A stretch of 64,000 nt of DNA from assembly GCF_002412165.1 (NCBI RefSeq), contig NZ_NXIA01000001.1, positions 186,001-250,000 of the forward strand, written 5' to 3'. This document shows, piece by piece, positions 1 to 8,775 of this stretch. Origin of the DNA: Curtobacterium sp. 'Ferrero'. Lineage in GTDB: Bacteria > Actinomycetota > Actinomycetes > Actinomycetales > Microbacteriaceae. The translations under genes and the position numbers were made by a program. Every line of letters begins with the position of its first letter. Within the stretch, counting starts at the first letter, position 1. The notes beneath the pieces were generated by a model that saw only the letters and a program-made list of their open reading frames with translations, was not told the origin of the DNA and did no database searches.

Positions 1-856
1 CGGCCATCATCTGGCCGTAGATCGGGACGGCGCCGCCCTCCTGGGTGGTGCCGAGCACCTGCAGCACCACGGCGACGGTGCGCGTGTTCGGGGTCGTCAT
101 GATCGTCGAGAACAGGACGTCGTTCCAGCCGAGGAGGAACGCGAAGATCGCGGACACGACGATGCCGGGCCACGACAGGGGCAGGACGACGCTCCGGAGG
201 ATCCGGCCGCTGGACGCACCGTCGATGCGGGCGGCCTCCTCGAGCTCCTTCGGCAGACCGCGCAGGTAGGTGACCATGACCCAGGTCGAGAACGGCAGGG
301 CGAACGTCAGGTAGGTGACGAAGAGCCCCCACCGGGTCCCGATGATCTGCACGCCGGTCGCACTCGCGATGTTCGAGAACACCACGAAGACGGGCAGGAG
401 CAGGAGCGTCCCCGGGATCGACTGCAGGGCGAGGAGCCCGCGGAGGATCGTGAGGCGCCCGAGGAACCGGAACCGGACGAGGACGTAGGCGGTCGACACC
501 GCGAGCGCGGCACTCGCCACCGCGACGGCGCCGGCGGTGAGGATGGAGTTCACCAGTCCCTGTCCCAGGGCGACCGTCGACCAGATGTTCACGTAGTTGG
601 CGAGCGTGAACTCCGACGGGAAGTACTCGCCGCGGGCGACGGCGACGTCGGAGTTCACGGAGCCGAACAGGATGTAGAGCACCGGGACGGCGATGAACGC
701 GATGATGACGGCGATGACGACGACGAGCAGCCAACGCGGCAGGAGCCGGGTGACGTCGGTGTCGTAGGGCCGCTTGGCCGGGCGGCCGTTCCGCGGCGCG
801 GTGATGCTCTCGGTGAGCGTGGCGGTCGGACGGGTGCGGGTGGAGAAGGTGCTCAT
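1..856 (-). CDS. Carbohydrate ABC transporter permease, MalG type (partial)
   Basis: This is the second inner-membrane permease of a sugar ABC importer; the window edge removes its C-terminus. I translated it from the ATG at 856, which overlaps the stop of the upstream permease by four bases (ATGA). About 285 residues are visible. A hydrophobic segment lies at roughly residues 45-65 after a basic, charged N-terminus. The cytoplasmic EAA loop (EEAARIDGA, near residue 205) that contacts the ATPase is present. It is cotranscribed with the MalF-type permease and the binding protein upstream. The substrate is inferred to be a hexuronate or its oligomer, because the divergent operon holds uxaC. No ATPase gene is visible; such importers often share a distant MsmK-type ATPase. 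Confidence 0.93.
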   Translation of the reverse strand, partial: MSTFSTRTRPTATLTESITAPRNGRPAKRPYDTDVTRLLPRWLLVVVIAVIIAFIAVPVLYILFGSVNSDVAVARGEYFPSEFTLANYVNIWSTVALGQGLVNSILTAGAVAVASAALAVSTAYVLVRFRFLGRLTILRGLLALQSIPGTLLLLPVFVVFSNIASATGVQIIGTRWGLFVTYLTFALPFSTWVMVTYLRGLPKELEEAARIDGASSGRILRSVVLPLSWPGIVVSAIFAFLLGWNDVLFSTIMTTPNTRTVAVVLQVLGTTQEGGAVPIYGQMMA

Positions 857-1887
857 GCGCGGGCTCCCTCGAGGTCGGCGGCAGCGGGAGCCGGCACGGC
901 GCCGTCGAGCGTGGCCTGGTCGGCTCGGCGCTGCTTGCGGGTGGGACCGGCGTCGTCCCCGGTGTCGAGCTTCACGGCCCGGAGGTAGACGAACAGCGGG
1001 ATGGCGACGATCACGAGCGAGCAGATCGCCATGGCGGCGGACAGGCCGAAGCGGAACGACTGGAAGCTCGCGATGTACGTCAGGACGGGCATCACCTCGA
1101 CGCTCGACGGCAGCGGGATGCCGAACAGGACGAACGGCAGCGTGAAGTTGTTGATGTTGTGCAGGATCGAGATGATCACCGCGAGCGAGAGCGGGCCGCG
1201 CAGGTACGGGAAGATGATGTACCGGAGCTTCGCCCACCAGGTCACGCCGTCGAGCGCCGCGGCCTCGTGCACCTCGTTGTCGACCGCCTGCAGTCCGGCG
1301 AGGGAGAGCAGGTAGACGAACGGCCAGCTCGTCCAGACCATGACGCCGGCGAGCGCCCAGTACGACGCGGAGCCGTTCAGCCAGAGGACGTCGGTGTGCA
1401 GGACCGAGTTCACGACGCCCTGCGGCTGGAGCATGGTCCGGAAGAACGTGCCGACGACGAACGCGGGCAGCACGTACGGGATGAGGTACACCGACCGGAC
1501 GAGGCCGCGACCGGGGAACCGGTTCTGGGTCGAGATCGCGGCGGCGACGCCGATCGGGACGGTGACGGCGGTGACGAGCACCGAGAGCGACACGGAGATC
1601 CAGATCGAGTGCAGGAGCGGTGAGGCGGTGAAGGCCTCGGCGAAGTTCGCGAGCCCGACGAACGGGGCGCTGAACCACTGGCGCAGCGTGTACTGGTCGA
1701 GGTCGAGCATCGCGATGTACAGCCCGACGAGGAGTGGTACCACGATCACGGCGAGCATGAGGACGCCGCCGGGCAGGAGCATCCAGAGCGGGCGCTCCTT
1801 CTTGTACAGCGGTGTCGAGCCCACGGGACGGACGGGCCGTCCGGTCGTCGGCTCCGTGCGGGGCCGGGTCTCGGTGGCGGTCATCAC
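853..1887 (-). CDS. Carbohydrate ABC transporter permease, MalF type
   Basis: This is the first inner-membrane permease of the sugar importer, 344 residues. The first transmembrane segment is at about residues 36-59, followed by a periplasm-facing loop and further membrane segments. The EAA motif (EAAALDG) is at residues 208-214. The GTG at 1887 overlaps the stop of the binding-protein gene (GTGA); an ATG one codon later (1884) is an equally possible start. It is coupled at its other end to the next permease. The family and operon position are clear. The sugar is inferred from the neighbouring uxaC. Confidence 0.95.
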   Translation of the reverse strand: MMTATETRPRTEPTTGRPVRPVGSTPLYKKERPLWMLLPGGVLMLAVIVVPLLVGLYIAMLDLDQYTLRQWFSAPFVGLANFAEAFTASPLLHSIWISVSLSVLVTAVTVPIGVAAAISTQNRFPGRGLVRSVYLIPYVLPAFVVGTFFRTMLQPQGVVNSVLHTDVLWLNGSASYWALAGVMVWTSWPFVYLLSLAGLQAVDNEVHEAAALDGVTWWAKLRYIIFPYLRGPLSLAVIISILHNINNFTLPFVLFGIPLPSSVEVMPVLTYIASFQSFRFGLSAAMAICSLVIVAIPLFVYLRAVKLDTGDDAGPTRKQRRADQATLDGAVPAPAAADLEGARA

Positions 1888-3242
1888 AGCCCTCCGTTCT
1901 TCTGGCGGTCGAGGGTGGATTGGGCGTCGCGCTGGGCGGCCCGGAGCCGGTTCGCGAGTTGCTCGTCGGACACGCCCCCGCCCTTGAGCTGCGGGATGGA
2001 CTGCACGACGACGTCGACGAGCGCGAGCTGGATGTCCGACCAGGCACCCGTGAAGGCGGTGGGCTTCGAGAGCTTCCCGGCCTGGATGATCGGCGCGAGC
2101 TGCGGGTTGCCGTCGGCGAGCTGGGCGGCGGCGTCGGCGTTGGTGGGCAGGTTGCCGAAGAGCCGGTAGTACTCGAGCTGCGCCTTCGGCGTGCTGAGCT
2201 GCTTGATGAAGTCGAAGGACAGGTCCTGCTTCTTGCCGTAGTCCGCGACGACCCAGTTGTCGCCGGACAGGATGCTCGCGGCCTCGATGCCGTCAGCCGG
2301 ACGCTGTGTCGCTCCCGGCGGCACGGTCGGCAGCAGGGCGAACTCGTACTTCCCGTCGACCTTCGTACCCCGGAACGAGTTGATGGCGGTGGTCGTCGTC
2401 ATCGGGAAGAACGCGGCCTTGCCGTCCGTGAACTGGGCGAGGGCCTGCGCGTTGTTCCAGCCGATCGCGGCGGGGTCGACGACGCCGTCCTTCGTCACCC
2501 AGTCGAAGTAGGTCCGGTAGGCGTTCTCGACGGCGTCGGAGTCGATCTCGGCCTTGCCACCGCTCGTCACGATGGTGTTGCCGGCGTTCTGCGCCATCCC
2601 CCAGATGAACTTCCAGGGGTCGAACCCGTCCGCGTAGGCGACCGCCATGCCGTGCACGTCGCCGGTCGTCGTCCGCTTCGCGTCCGCGGTCAGCTGGTCC
2701 CACGTGGTGGGCATCTCGGTGATGCCGGCCTTCGCGAGCAGGTCCTTGTTGACCGCCATGACGAAGGGACGGCTGGCGAACGGGATGCCGATCTGCTTCG
2801 ACGAGCTCGGGCCGGAGATGCCGAACGACGCGGGGTCGAACTGGTCCTTGCCCCCGACCGCGTCCCACTCCTTCTTCCCCATCTCGACGAAGGCACCGGT
2901 GGCGTACGCCGTCGGGGTGAAGGTGGTGCCGATGGCGTAGACGTCGGGCCCCTGGCCGGAGATGACGCTCGTCTGGATGGCGGTGAGTTCCTCTTGGGCC
3001 GACGAGTACGTCTCCCACTGGACCTTCGCCCCGGTGGTCTTCCGGAACTCGGCGGCGACGTCCTGCTGCCACTGCTTGCGTTCCTTGGGGTACGTGGTGT
3101 CCGACGCCATCATGACGCGGAGCGTGTTCGGGTCGTCGCCGCTGCCGTTCACCACGGCGCAGCCCTGCAGCGACAGTGCTGCGAGCGCGACCACGGCGAC
3201 GGCACCGACGAGGGTGCGGGTCTTCGGTCTTCCTGTCCTCAT
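1884..3242 (-). CDS. Sugar ABC transporter substrate-binding lipoprotein
   Basis: This is an extracellular family 1 solute-binding lipoprotein of 452 residues. I chose the ATG at 3242 because a strong Shine-Dalgarno sequence (GAGGAGGAAA) sits just upstream. An in-frame start at 3353 would add 37 residues that overlap the control region. The signal peptide is basic (RTGRPKTRT), then hydrophobic, and ends in a lipobox (LQGC, Cys28), so the mature protein is lipid-anchored. It is the first gene of a three-gene importer operon. It lies divergent from a LacI regulator, whose presumed operator is in the shared 160-bp region. Hexuronate binding is inferred from context only. Confidence 0.93.
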   Translation of the reverse strand: MRTGRPKTRTLVGAVAVVALAALSLQGCAVVNGSGDDPNTLRVMMASDTTYPKERKQWQQDVAAEFRKTTGAKVQWETYSSAQEELTAIQTSVISGQGPDVYAIGTTFTPTAYATGAFVEMGKKEWDAVGGKDQFDPASFGISGPSSSKQIGIPFASRPFVMAVNKDLLAKAGITEMPTTWDQLTADAKRTTTGDVHGMAVAYADGFDPWKFIWGMAQNAGNTIVTSGGKAEIDSDAVENAYRTYFDWVTKDGVVDPAAIGWNNAQALAQFTDGKAAFFPMTTTTAINSFRGTKVDGKYEFALLPTVPPGATQRPADGIEAASILSGDNWVVADYGKKQDLSFDFIKQLSTPKAQLEYYRLFGNLPTNADAAAQLADGNPQLAPIIQAGKLSKPTAFTGAWSDIQLALVDVVVQSIPQLKGGGVSDEQLANRLRAAQRDAQSTLDRQKNGGL

Positions 3243-3327
3243 GCGGGGGTTTCCTCCTCGAGACCTCCGGTGGGCGGCGTCGCCCCGGTCGGACCCGGAC
3301 GGTGCCCGACGAGCGACGCTGCCCGGG

Positions 3328-3383
3328 TGCCACCACTGTCGCGCTGGTGGCAACGTGCGGCAACCGGTTGCCAGATGTTGCCA
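3328..3383. promoter_or_regulatory. Nested palindromic operator between divergent sugar operons
   Basis: A perfect 14-bp palindrome, GGCAACCGGTTGCC, lies at 3359-3372. It is flanked symmetrically by TGGCAAC (3348-3354) and GTTGCCA (3377-3383), so inner and outer repeats share the same centre. A further 8-bp inverted repeat (TGCCACCA/TGGTGGCA) lies at 3328-3335 and 3345-3352. The CCGG-centred palindrome with outer arms fits binding by LacI-family dimers, probably the regulator at 3404 controlling both directions. Confidence 0.75.
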
Positions 3384-3396
3384 TCGGGCCTAGCGT
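3368..3396 (+). promoter_or_regulatory. Promoter of the LacI gene, leaderless transcript
   Basis: TTGCCA (3368-3373) and TAGCGT (3391-3396) are separated by 17 bp. The predicted start of transcription falls at about 3403-3404, on the GTG start codon, so the mRNA is probably leaderless. The -35 box lies inside the operator palindrome, consistent with autorepression. Confidence 0.55.
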
Positions 3397-3403
3397 CGGG
3401 ACC

Positions 3404-4468
3404 GTGACCGACACCCGACCGAGCCGCTCCGGCGACACCGACGTCCGCCGTGTGACGATCCGCGACATCGCCGACGCCACCGGGGTCGCGCCGTCGACGG
3501 TGTCCCGCGCGCTCTCGCTGCCGGACCGGGTCAACCGGGCGACGCAGCTCCGCATCCAGCAGGCCGCCCGCGACCTCGGCTACGTCCCGAACTCGCAGGC
3601 GCGGGCGCTGACGTCCGGCCGGACCCGCGCGGTCGCCGTGCTCGTCTCCGACATCACGAACCCGTTCTACTTCGACGTCATCCGCGGGACGCAGCACCAG
3701 CTCGCCGCCGCCGGCTGGACCCAGCTGCTGGTCGACACCGAGGAGAGCGGCGAGGCCGAGCTGGCCGCCCTGAACGCGATCGCGACGAAGGCCGACGGTG
3801 CCGTCCTCACCGCCTCTCGGCTGTCGGACGCGCAGATCGCCCGGATCGCCCAGCGGACCCCGCTCGTCGTGGTGAACCGTCGGCCGGAGGGGGTCCCGTC
3901 GGTCCTCATCGACACCCCCGGCGGCGTCGAACAGGCCGTGCAGCACCTCGTGTCCCTCGGGCACCGCGACGTCCTCTACGTCGCCGGCCCGGACAGCTCC
4001 TGGTCGAACGAGCGACGGTGGCGGGCACTCGTGCGCGTCGCGAAGCGCCTGGGGATCCGGGTCGCCCGCGTCGGCCCGCACGCGCCGTTCGTCGACTCCG
4101 GCGCCGCCGCCGCCGACGCCGCGGTCAACGCCGGGGCGACCGCGTGCATCGCGTTCAACGACCTCATCGCCATCGGGATGCTCGCCCGGCTCCGGGAACG
4201 GGGCGTCCGGGTGCCCGAGGACATGTCCGTCGTCGGGTGCGACGACATCTTCGGCGCCGACTTCTGCAACCCGCCGCTGACCACCATGACGTCGCCGATC
4301 GAACGCGCCGGACGCGTCGCCATCCGGATGCTGCTCGGCCGGCTCGGCGCCGAGTCCGGTGAGGACCCGGTCGGCGAGCACACCGCGGGAGCCGTCGCCC
4401 TGCCCACCCACCTGACCGTCCGCGAGTCCACCGGCCCGGCGCCGACCTCGCCCCGCCGCCCGTCCTGA
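3404..4468 (+). CDS. LacI-family transcriptional regulator
   Basis: This is a 354-residue sugar-responsive repressor. The N-terminal helix-turn-helix (IRDIADATGVAPSTVSRAL) covers about residues 18-40 and is followed by a hinge helix. A periplasmic-binding-like effector domain follows from about residue 70. The GTG start lies at the predicted transcription start and has no Shine-Dalgarno, typical of leaderless regulators. The gene is divergent from the ABC importer and 11 bases upstream of uxaC, with which it is probably cotranscribed. It most likely represses both operons until a hexuronate or derivative binds. Confidence 0.93.
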   Translation: MTDTRPSRSGDTDVRRVTIRDIADATGVAPSTVSRALSLPDRVNRATQLRIQQAARDLGYVPNSQARALTSGRTRAVAVLVSDITNPFYFDVIRGTQHQLAAAGWTQLLVDTEESGEAELAALNAIATKADGAVLTASRLSDAQIARIAQRTPLVVVNRRPEGVPSVLIDTPGGVEQAVQHLVSLGHRDVLYVAGPDSSWSNERRWRALVRVAKRLGIRVARVGPHAPFVDSGAAAADAAVNAGATACIAFNDLIAIGMLARLRERGVRVPEDMSVVGCDDIFGADFCNPPLTTMTSPIERAGRVAIRMLLGRLGAESGEDPVGEHTAGAVALPTHLTVRESTGPAPTSPRRPS

Positions 4469-4479
4469 AGGAGTCGACG

Positions 4480-5907
4480 ATGATCCGAACCAGCACGACC
4501 ACGCCCCTCGCTCCGCACCCCGACCGGCTGTTCCCGGCCGACCCGGGGGCGCGGACGGTCGCCCGTACCGTGTACGAGGCCGTCGCCGACGCCCCGATCA
4601 TCTCCCCGCACGGTCACGTCGACGCCGCGCTCATCGCCGACGACGAGCCGTTCCCGGACCCGGCCGCACTCCTGGTCACGCCCGACCACTACGTCCTCCG
4701 GCTCCTGCACGCGAACGGCGTCGGGCTCGACGAGCTCGGGCGCGGGGCCGCCGGGCCGGTGGACGGCCGCGCCGTGTGGCGGCACCTCGCCGAGCACTGG
4801 GACGACTTCCTCGGCACGCCGGTCCGGTACTGGTTCGAGACCGAGCTCCACGACGTGTTCGGGCTCCGCGAGGCCCCGTCCGCGGAGAACGCCGACGCGC
4901 AGTACGACCAGCTGGCCGCGTCCCTCCGCTCACCGGCCTTCCGACCCCGCGCGCTCTTCGAGCGGTTCGGCATCGAGGTGCTCGCCACCACCGACGACCC
5001 GACGGCGGACCTCGCTGCGCACGCCCGGCTCGCAGCGGACCCGACCTTCCACGGCCGGGTGCTCCCCACGTTCCGCGCGGACGCGGTGTTCGACCCGTCG
5101 CGGTCGGACTGGAGGCACGTGGTGACGTCGATCGGCGAGGCCGCGGGCATCGACGCGGGGACCCACGACGGGCTCCTCGCCGCGCTGCGCGCGCGGCGGC
5201 AGTACTTCATCGAGCACGGTGCGACCGCCACCGACACCGGCGTGCTCGACGCCGGCTCGGCACCGCTGTCCGCCGCCGAGCGCGAGCGCATCCACGCGGC
5301 GGCGATGCACGGCCCCGACGGGGTCACCGCCGCCGAGGCCACCGCGTACCGGCACGACATGCTGTACCGCTGGGCGGAGATGAGCGTCGACGACGGGCTC
5401 GTCATGCAGCTGCACCCGGGTGTGGTCCGCAACCACCACCAGCCCACGCTCGACCGCTTCGGACCGGACACCGGGCACGACCTGCCCGCGGTCGGGTCGT
5501 TCACCGAACCGCTGCGACCGCTGCTGAACGCCTTCGGCACGGCGCCCGGGTTCCACCTCGTGCTGTTCACCGTCGACGAGACCGTGTTCTCGCGCGAGAT
5601 CGGGCCGCTCGCGGGCTTCTACCCCGCGGTCCACGCCGGCGCACCCTGGTGGTTCATCGACACCCCGGCCGCGATCGGGCGGTACCGCGCCGCCGTCACC
5701 GACTCGGCGGGGTTCACCAAGACCTCGGGCTTCATCGACGACACCCGGGCGTACTGCTCGATCCCCGCCCGGCACGACATGGCGCGGCGGGCGGACGCGG
5801 CGTACCTGGCGTCGCTCGTGGTGACGCACGAGATCACGGAGGAGGACGCCGTCCGGACCGCCCGACGGATCGTGTCGGACATCCCGCGGGCGACGTTCAA
5901 GCTCTGA
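4480..5907 (+). CDS. uxaC: Glucuronate/galacturonate isomerase
   Basis: UxaC interconverts D-glucuronate with D-fructuronate and D-galacturonate with D-tagaturonate, the first cytoplasmic step of hexuronate breakdown. The 475-residue length fits the family. The metal-binding HGHVD motif is at residues 44-48, and the amidohydrolase-like barrel continues to the end (for example MQLHPGVVRNHH and the GFIDDTRAY-type C-terminal segment). An AAGGAG Shine-Dalgarno lies a few bases before the ATG, directly after the LacI stop. No uxaB/uxuA genes are next to it, so the later pathway steps must be encoded elsewhere. The divergent importer is inferred to supply the substrate. Confidence 0.95.
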   Translation: MIRTSTTTPLAPHPDRLFPADPGARTVARTVYEAVADAPIISPHGHVDAALIADDEPFPDPAALLVTPDHYVLRLLHANGVGLDELGRGAAGPVDGRAVWRHLAEHWDDFLGTPVRYWFETELHDVFGLREAPSAENADAQYDQLAASLRSPAFRPRALFERFGIEVLATTDDPTADLAAHARLAADPTFHGRVLPTFRADAVFDPSRSDWRHVVTSIGEAAGIDAGTHDGLLAALRARRQYFIEHGATATDTGVLDAGSAPLSAAERERIHAAAMHGPDGVTAAEATAYRHDMLYRWAEMSVDDGLVMQLHPGVVRNHHQPTLDRFGPDTGHDLPAVGSFTEPLRPLLNAFGTAPGFHLVLFTVDETVFSREIGPLAGFYPAVHAGAPWWFIDTPAAIGRYRAAVTDSAGFTKTSGFIDDTRAYCSIPARHDMARRADAAYLASLVVTHEITEEDAVRTARRIVSDIPRATFKL

Positions 5908-5996
5908 CCGCGGGGCGTCCACGTCGGGGTCGGGGTGGGCCTCGGCGTCGCGGTCGGGTCGGCCTCGGCGTCGGACGAGGGCGGTACCGTGCCCCC

Positions 5997-6638
5997 GTGC
6001 CCCTTGGAGACCCCGTCGGCCCCGTGGACCCCGTCGACCCCGTCGTCGCCGCGTACTCGGACCGAGCAGAGGAGTACACCGCGCTGCTCGGCTCGATGGA
6101 CGTCGTCGACCCCGCCGACCGGCAGACCGTCGCCCGGTGGGCGGCGGCGCAGACCGGTCTGGTCGTCGACCTCGGCTGCGGTCCCGGTCACTGGACCGCA
6201 GCACTCGGTGCCGCCGGACACGACGTCGTCGGGATCGAGCCGACGCCGGCGTTCCGGACGCTCGCCCGCCGGCGGTTCCCCGGCATCGACGTGCGTGACG
6301 GCCGGGCTGGACAGCTGCCGTTCGAGGACGGCACGGTGGGTGGGGTCCTCGCCTGGTACTCGCTGATCCACCTGGACGCGGACGGCTTCGGCGCAGCACT
6401 CGACGAGGCGGCACGGGTGGTGGCGCACGAGGGCGGACTGCTGCTCGGGTTCTTCGAGGGTGAACGGCTCGAGACGTTCGAGCACCAGGTCGTCCGCGCC
6501 CGTCGGTGGCCGGTGCACCGGGTGTCGGATCTGCTCGACGTCGCCGGGTTCCGGGTGACCGAGGTGGTCACGCGGACGACGCCGCCGCACCGCCCGCACG
6601 CGGCGATCGGTGCGGTCAGGGTGTCCAGCCGGGGGTGA
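5997..6638 (+). CDS. Class I SAM-dependent methyltransferase
   Basis: This is a small cytoplasmic methyltransferase of about 213 residues, resembling the UbiE/Methyltransf_11 group. The SAM-binding motif I (VDLGCGPG) is at residues 57-64, followed by an acidic motif II (GIEPTP) and a hydrophobic motif near LAWYSLIHL. The GTG at 5997 is the best start in frame, although its Shine-Dalgarno is weak. An unusual Pro/Val/Asp repeat (PVDPVDPVV) precedes the domain. The 3' end overlaps the convergent response-regulator gene by 23 bases. The substrate cannot be read from sequence. Confidence 0.8.
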   Translation: MPLGDPVGPVDPVDPVVAAYSDRAEEYTALLGSMDVVDPADRQTVARWAAAQTGLVVDLGCGPGHWTAALGAAGHDVVGIEPTPAFRTLARRRFPGIDVRDGRAGQLPFEDGTVGGVLAWYSLIHLDADGFGAALDEAARVVAHEGGLLLGFFEGERLETFEHQVVRARRWPVHRVSDLLDVAGFRVTEVVTRTTPPHRPHAAIGAVRVSSRG

Positions 6639-7292
6639 CGAGCCCAGTCTCGTAGGCGAAGACCACGAGCTGCGCGCGATCGCGGGCGCCGAGCTTGATC
6701 ATCGCCCGGGAGACGTGGGTCTTCGCGGTCGTCGGACTGACGAACAACTGCTCCGCGATCTCGGCGTTCGACAAGCCGGCGGCGACGAGTCGCATGACCT
6801 CACGCTCCCGGACGGTGAGGACGTCGAGTTCCGGAGCGAGCGAGGAGGGCTTCGCGTGCGTCGCGAACGCCTCGACGAGGGACCGGGTCGCGCGCGGTGA
6901 GAGCAGCGACTCCCCGCGGCCACCGTCCGCACCGCCCGGAGGAGCTCCGCGGGCTCGGTGTCCTTCACCAGGAAGCCGGCCGCGCCGCCGCGGATCGACT
7001 CGAACACGGTGTCGTCCTCCTCGAAGGTCGTCAGGACGACCACGTGGACCGCCGCGAGGTCGGGGTCGGCCGAGATGCGCCGGGTGGCCTCGAGGCCGTC
7101 CGTCCCGGGCATCCGGATGTCCATGAGGACCACGTCCGGGCGCTCGCGCCGCGCGAGGGCCACCGCTCCGTCGCCGTCGCCGGCCTCGCCCACCACCGTC
7201 ATCCCGGGTTCGGCGTCGACGAGGGCGCGGAGACCGGCACGGACGAGGACCTGGTCGTCGACGAGGGCGACGCGGAGCGGTTCAGCGGCCAT
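6616..7292 (-). pseudogene. LuxR-family response regulator with a one-base frameshift
   Basis: This would be the response regulator for the adjacent kinase. The receiver domain reads normally from the ATG at 7292: acidic pocket (DD), phosphoacceptor Asp58 in LMDIRMPG, and conserved Lys110 in FLVKD. After about residue 127 the frame is lost at a run of four G on the coding strand (plus-strand C at 6912-6915). Adding one base restores a LuxR-type DNA-binding domain (TVREREVMRLVAAGLSNAEI) and a natural stop at 6616, giving 225 residues. It is either a sequencing error in a homopolymer or a genuine recent inactivation. As written, DNA binding would be lost. The start overlaps the kinase stop by 11 bases. 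Confidence 0.85.
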
Positions 7293-8559
7293 CCGGAGTC
7301 TCCTGTGGCGATGTCGAGGGCGAGGCTGCACTCGCGGTCGGGAGCCGGGCGACGACGGTCCAGCCGCCGCCGGGGTGCGGTCCGGCGCGGACGGTCCCGC
7401 CGACCGCTGAGGCACGCTCGCGCATGCCGATCAGCCCGTTGCCGACGTCGCTGATCGGCGGTGACCGCCGCACCGCCTGGCCTGCGCGGTCGGCGGGTTC
7501 GTCGAGCACCGTCACGTCGAGGGTGTCGGCTCCGATGGACACGGTGATGCCGACTCGGTTGGTGGGCGCGTGCTTCATGACGTTCGTCAGGGCTTCCTGC
7601 ACGATGCGGAACGCGCTCCGGTCCACCGCCGCGTCGAGCTCGGTCGAGCGCCCGGACACGGTGGCGTCGACGGCGACGCCGGCCGCACGCGCCCGCTCGA
7701 CGAGTTCCGGGAGGCGGTCGAGCCCGGGCGTGGGGTTGCGCTCCGACCCGGGTGCGCCGTCGACGCTTCGCAGCACGCCGAGGATGGTCCGCAGCTCCAC
7801 GAGGGCTCCCCGGCTGGTGTCACGGATGTGCTCGAGCGCCTGGCGCGTGGGCTCCGGGAGGTCGTCCCCGAGGTGCAGCGCGACCCCCGACTGCAGGTTG
7901 ATGAGGGACATGCTGTGCGCTACCGAGTCGTGCAGCTCGCGGGCGATGCGGACCCGTTCCTCGCCCGCGCGTCGGCGCTCGGCATCGGCGCGGGCACGAC
8001 GGCGCTCGGCCACACGCTCGAGCCGGACCCGGACGAGTTCGGTGACGACGAGGGTCACGGTCGCCCACGCGACGGCGAGCAGCAGCGCGCCCAGGTCGAG
8101 CCCCGGCGAACGGCCGAGCAGCGGGTCGGCCGACGGCAACCAGACCACCGCGAGCACGGCGGCGACGACGGCCTCGGTGCGTCGGCCGCGGAACCAGGCG
8201 TTCGCGAGCGCCATGGTCAACGCTGCGACGAACGGGCCGCGCGGGCTCACGACGGCGGCGTAGGCGGACGTGGTCGCGAGGACGATCCCCAGCACGAGCC
8301 CCGGGCGCCACCAGCGGAACGGGAGCGCGAGGACCCCGGCGACGAGGAGTGCGAGGGCCCACGGGCCGACCGAGACGGGTTCGACGGCGGCGTCGACGCC
8401 GCGCACGAGCCACGGTGGGCCGCCGCGGACCCCGCCCCAGCGGGATGCGGCGAGGGTGCCGAGCACCTGGAGGACCGCGACCGGCACGACCCGCCCGACT
8501 CGCGCGAAGCGTGCACGGCCAGCCGGCTCGGCGCCGGGCGGGGTGGTCGGTTCGGTCAT
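7282..8559 (-). CDS. Two-component sensor histidine kinase (HisKA_3 family)
   Basis: This is a membrane histidine kinase of the NarL-partner (DesK/LiaS-like) type, 425 residues. Several hydrophobic segments fill residues 25-175, with almost no extracellular domain, so it probably senses the membrane or an intramembrane signal. The dimerisation/phosphoacceptor helix contains ARELHDSVAHS with His210. The C-terminal ATPase has an N-box (NVMKHA) and a G-box (GNGLIGMRERA). It is translationally coupled to the downstream response regulator. The divergent small SHOCT gene and the palindrome between them are likely regulatory targets. Confidence 0.93.
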   Translation of the reverse strand: MTEPTTPPGAEPAGRARFARVGRVVPVAVLQVLGTLAASRWGGVRGGPPWLVRGVDAAVEPVSVGPWALALLVAGVLALPFRWWRPGLVLGIVLATTSAYAAVVSPRGPFVAALTMALANAWFRGRRTEAVVAAVLAVVWLPSADPLLGRSPGLDLGALLLAVAWATVTLVVTELVRVRLERVAERRRARADAERRRAGEERVRIARELHDSVAHSMSLINLQSGVALHLGDDLPEPTRQALEHIRDTSRGALVELRTILGVLRSVDGAPGSERNPTPGLDRLPELVERARAAGVAVDATVSGRSTELDAAVDRSAFRIVQEALTNVMKHAPTNRVGITVSIGADTLDVTVLDEPADRAGQAVRRSPPISDVGNGLIGMRERASAVGGTVRAGPHPGGGWTVVARLPTASAASPSTSPQETPDGR

Positions 8560-8615
8560 GCGACGAGCCTAGGGTCGTCCCCCGCTCCGGGCATCGGGCG
8601 GAGGAGCGACCTGTG

Positions 8616-8637
8616 GACTACTCCCCGCGGAGTAGTC
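8616..8637. promoter_or_regulatory. Palindromic operator before the SHOCT gene
   Basis: A perfect inverted repeat, GACTACTCC / GGAGTAGTC, with a 4-base spacer (CCGC) lies between the divergent kinase and SHOCT genes. Its form suits a dimeric LuxR-type regulator, so it is probably the binding site of the adjacent response regulator. It has no T-run and does not follow a gene end, so a terminator is unlikely. Confidence 0.6.
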
Positions 8638-8775
8638 ACCTGTGCAGGAAGCGCCCCGCGCGCCACCGCGGGAGGAGGCGGGAGTCGGTCTCCGCGACGG
8701 ACGCGGGACGGGCCTCCAGGCCGGACGCTGGAACGGCCGCCGACCAGGCGGACCGAACCGACAACAGGAGGACCC

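Noticed and set aside
1812-3407. Long plus-strand open frame opposite the binding-protein gene, and many like it elsewhere
   Set aside because: High GC leaves few stop codons, so long antisense frames appear by chance. They are low-complexity Arg/Gly/Val-rich, lack ribosome sites, and lie across well-supported genes.
6616-7292. Programmed frameshift in the response regulator
   Set aside because: No slippery heptamer or downstream structure is seen, and family members are made in one frame. A simple one-base loss in a homopolymer is more likely.
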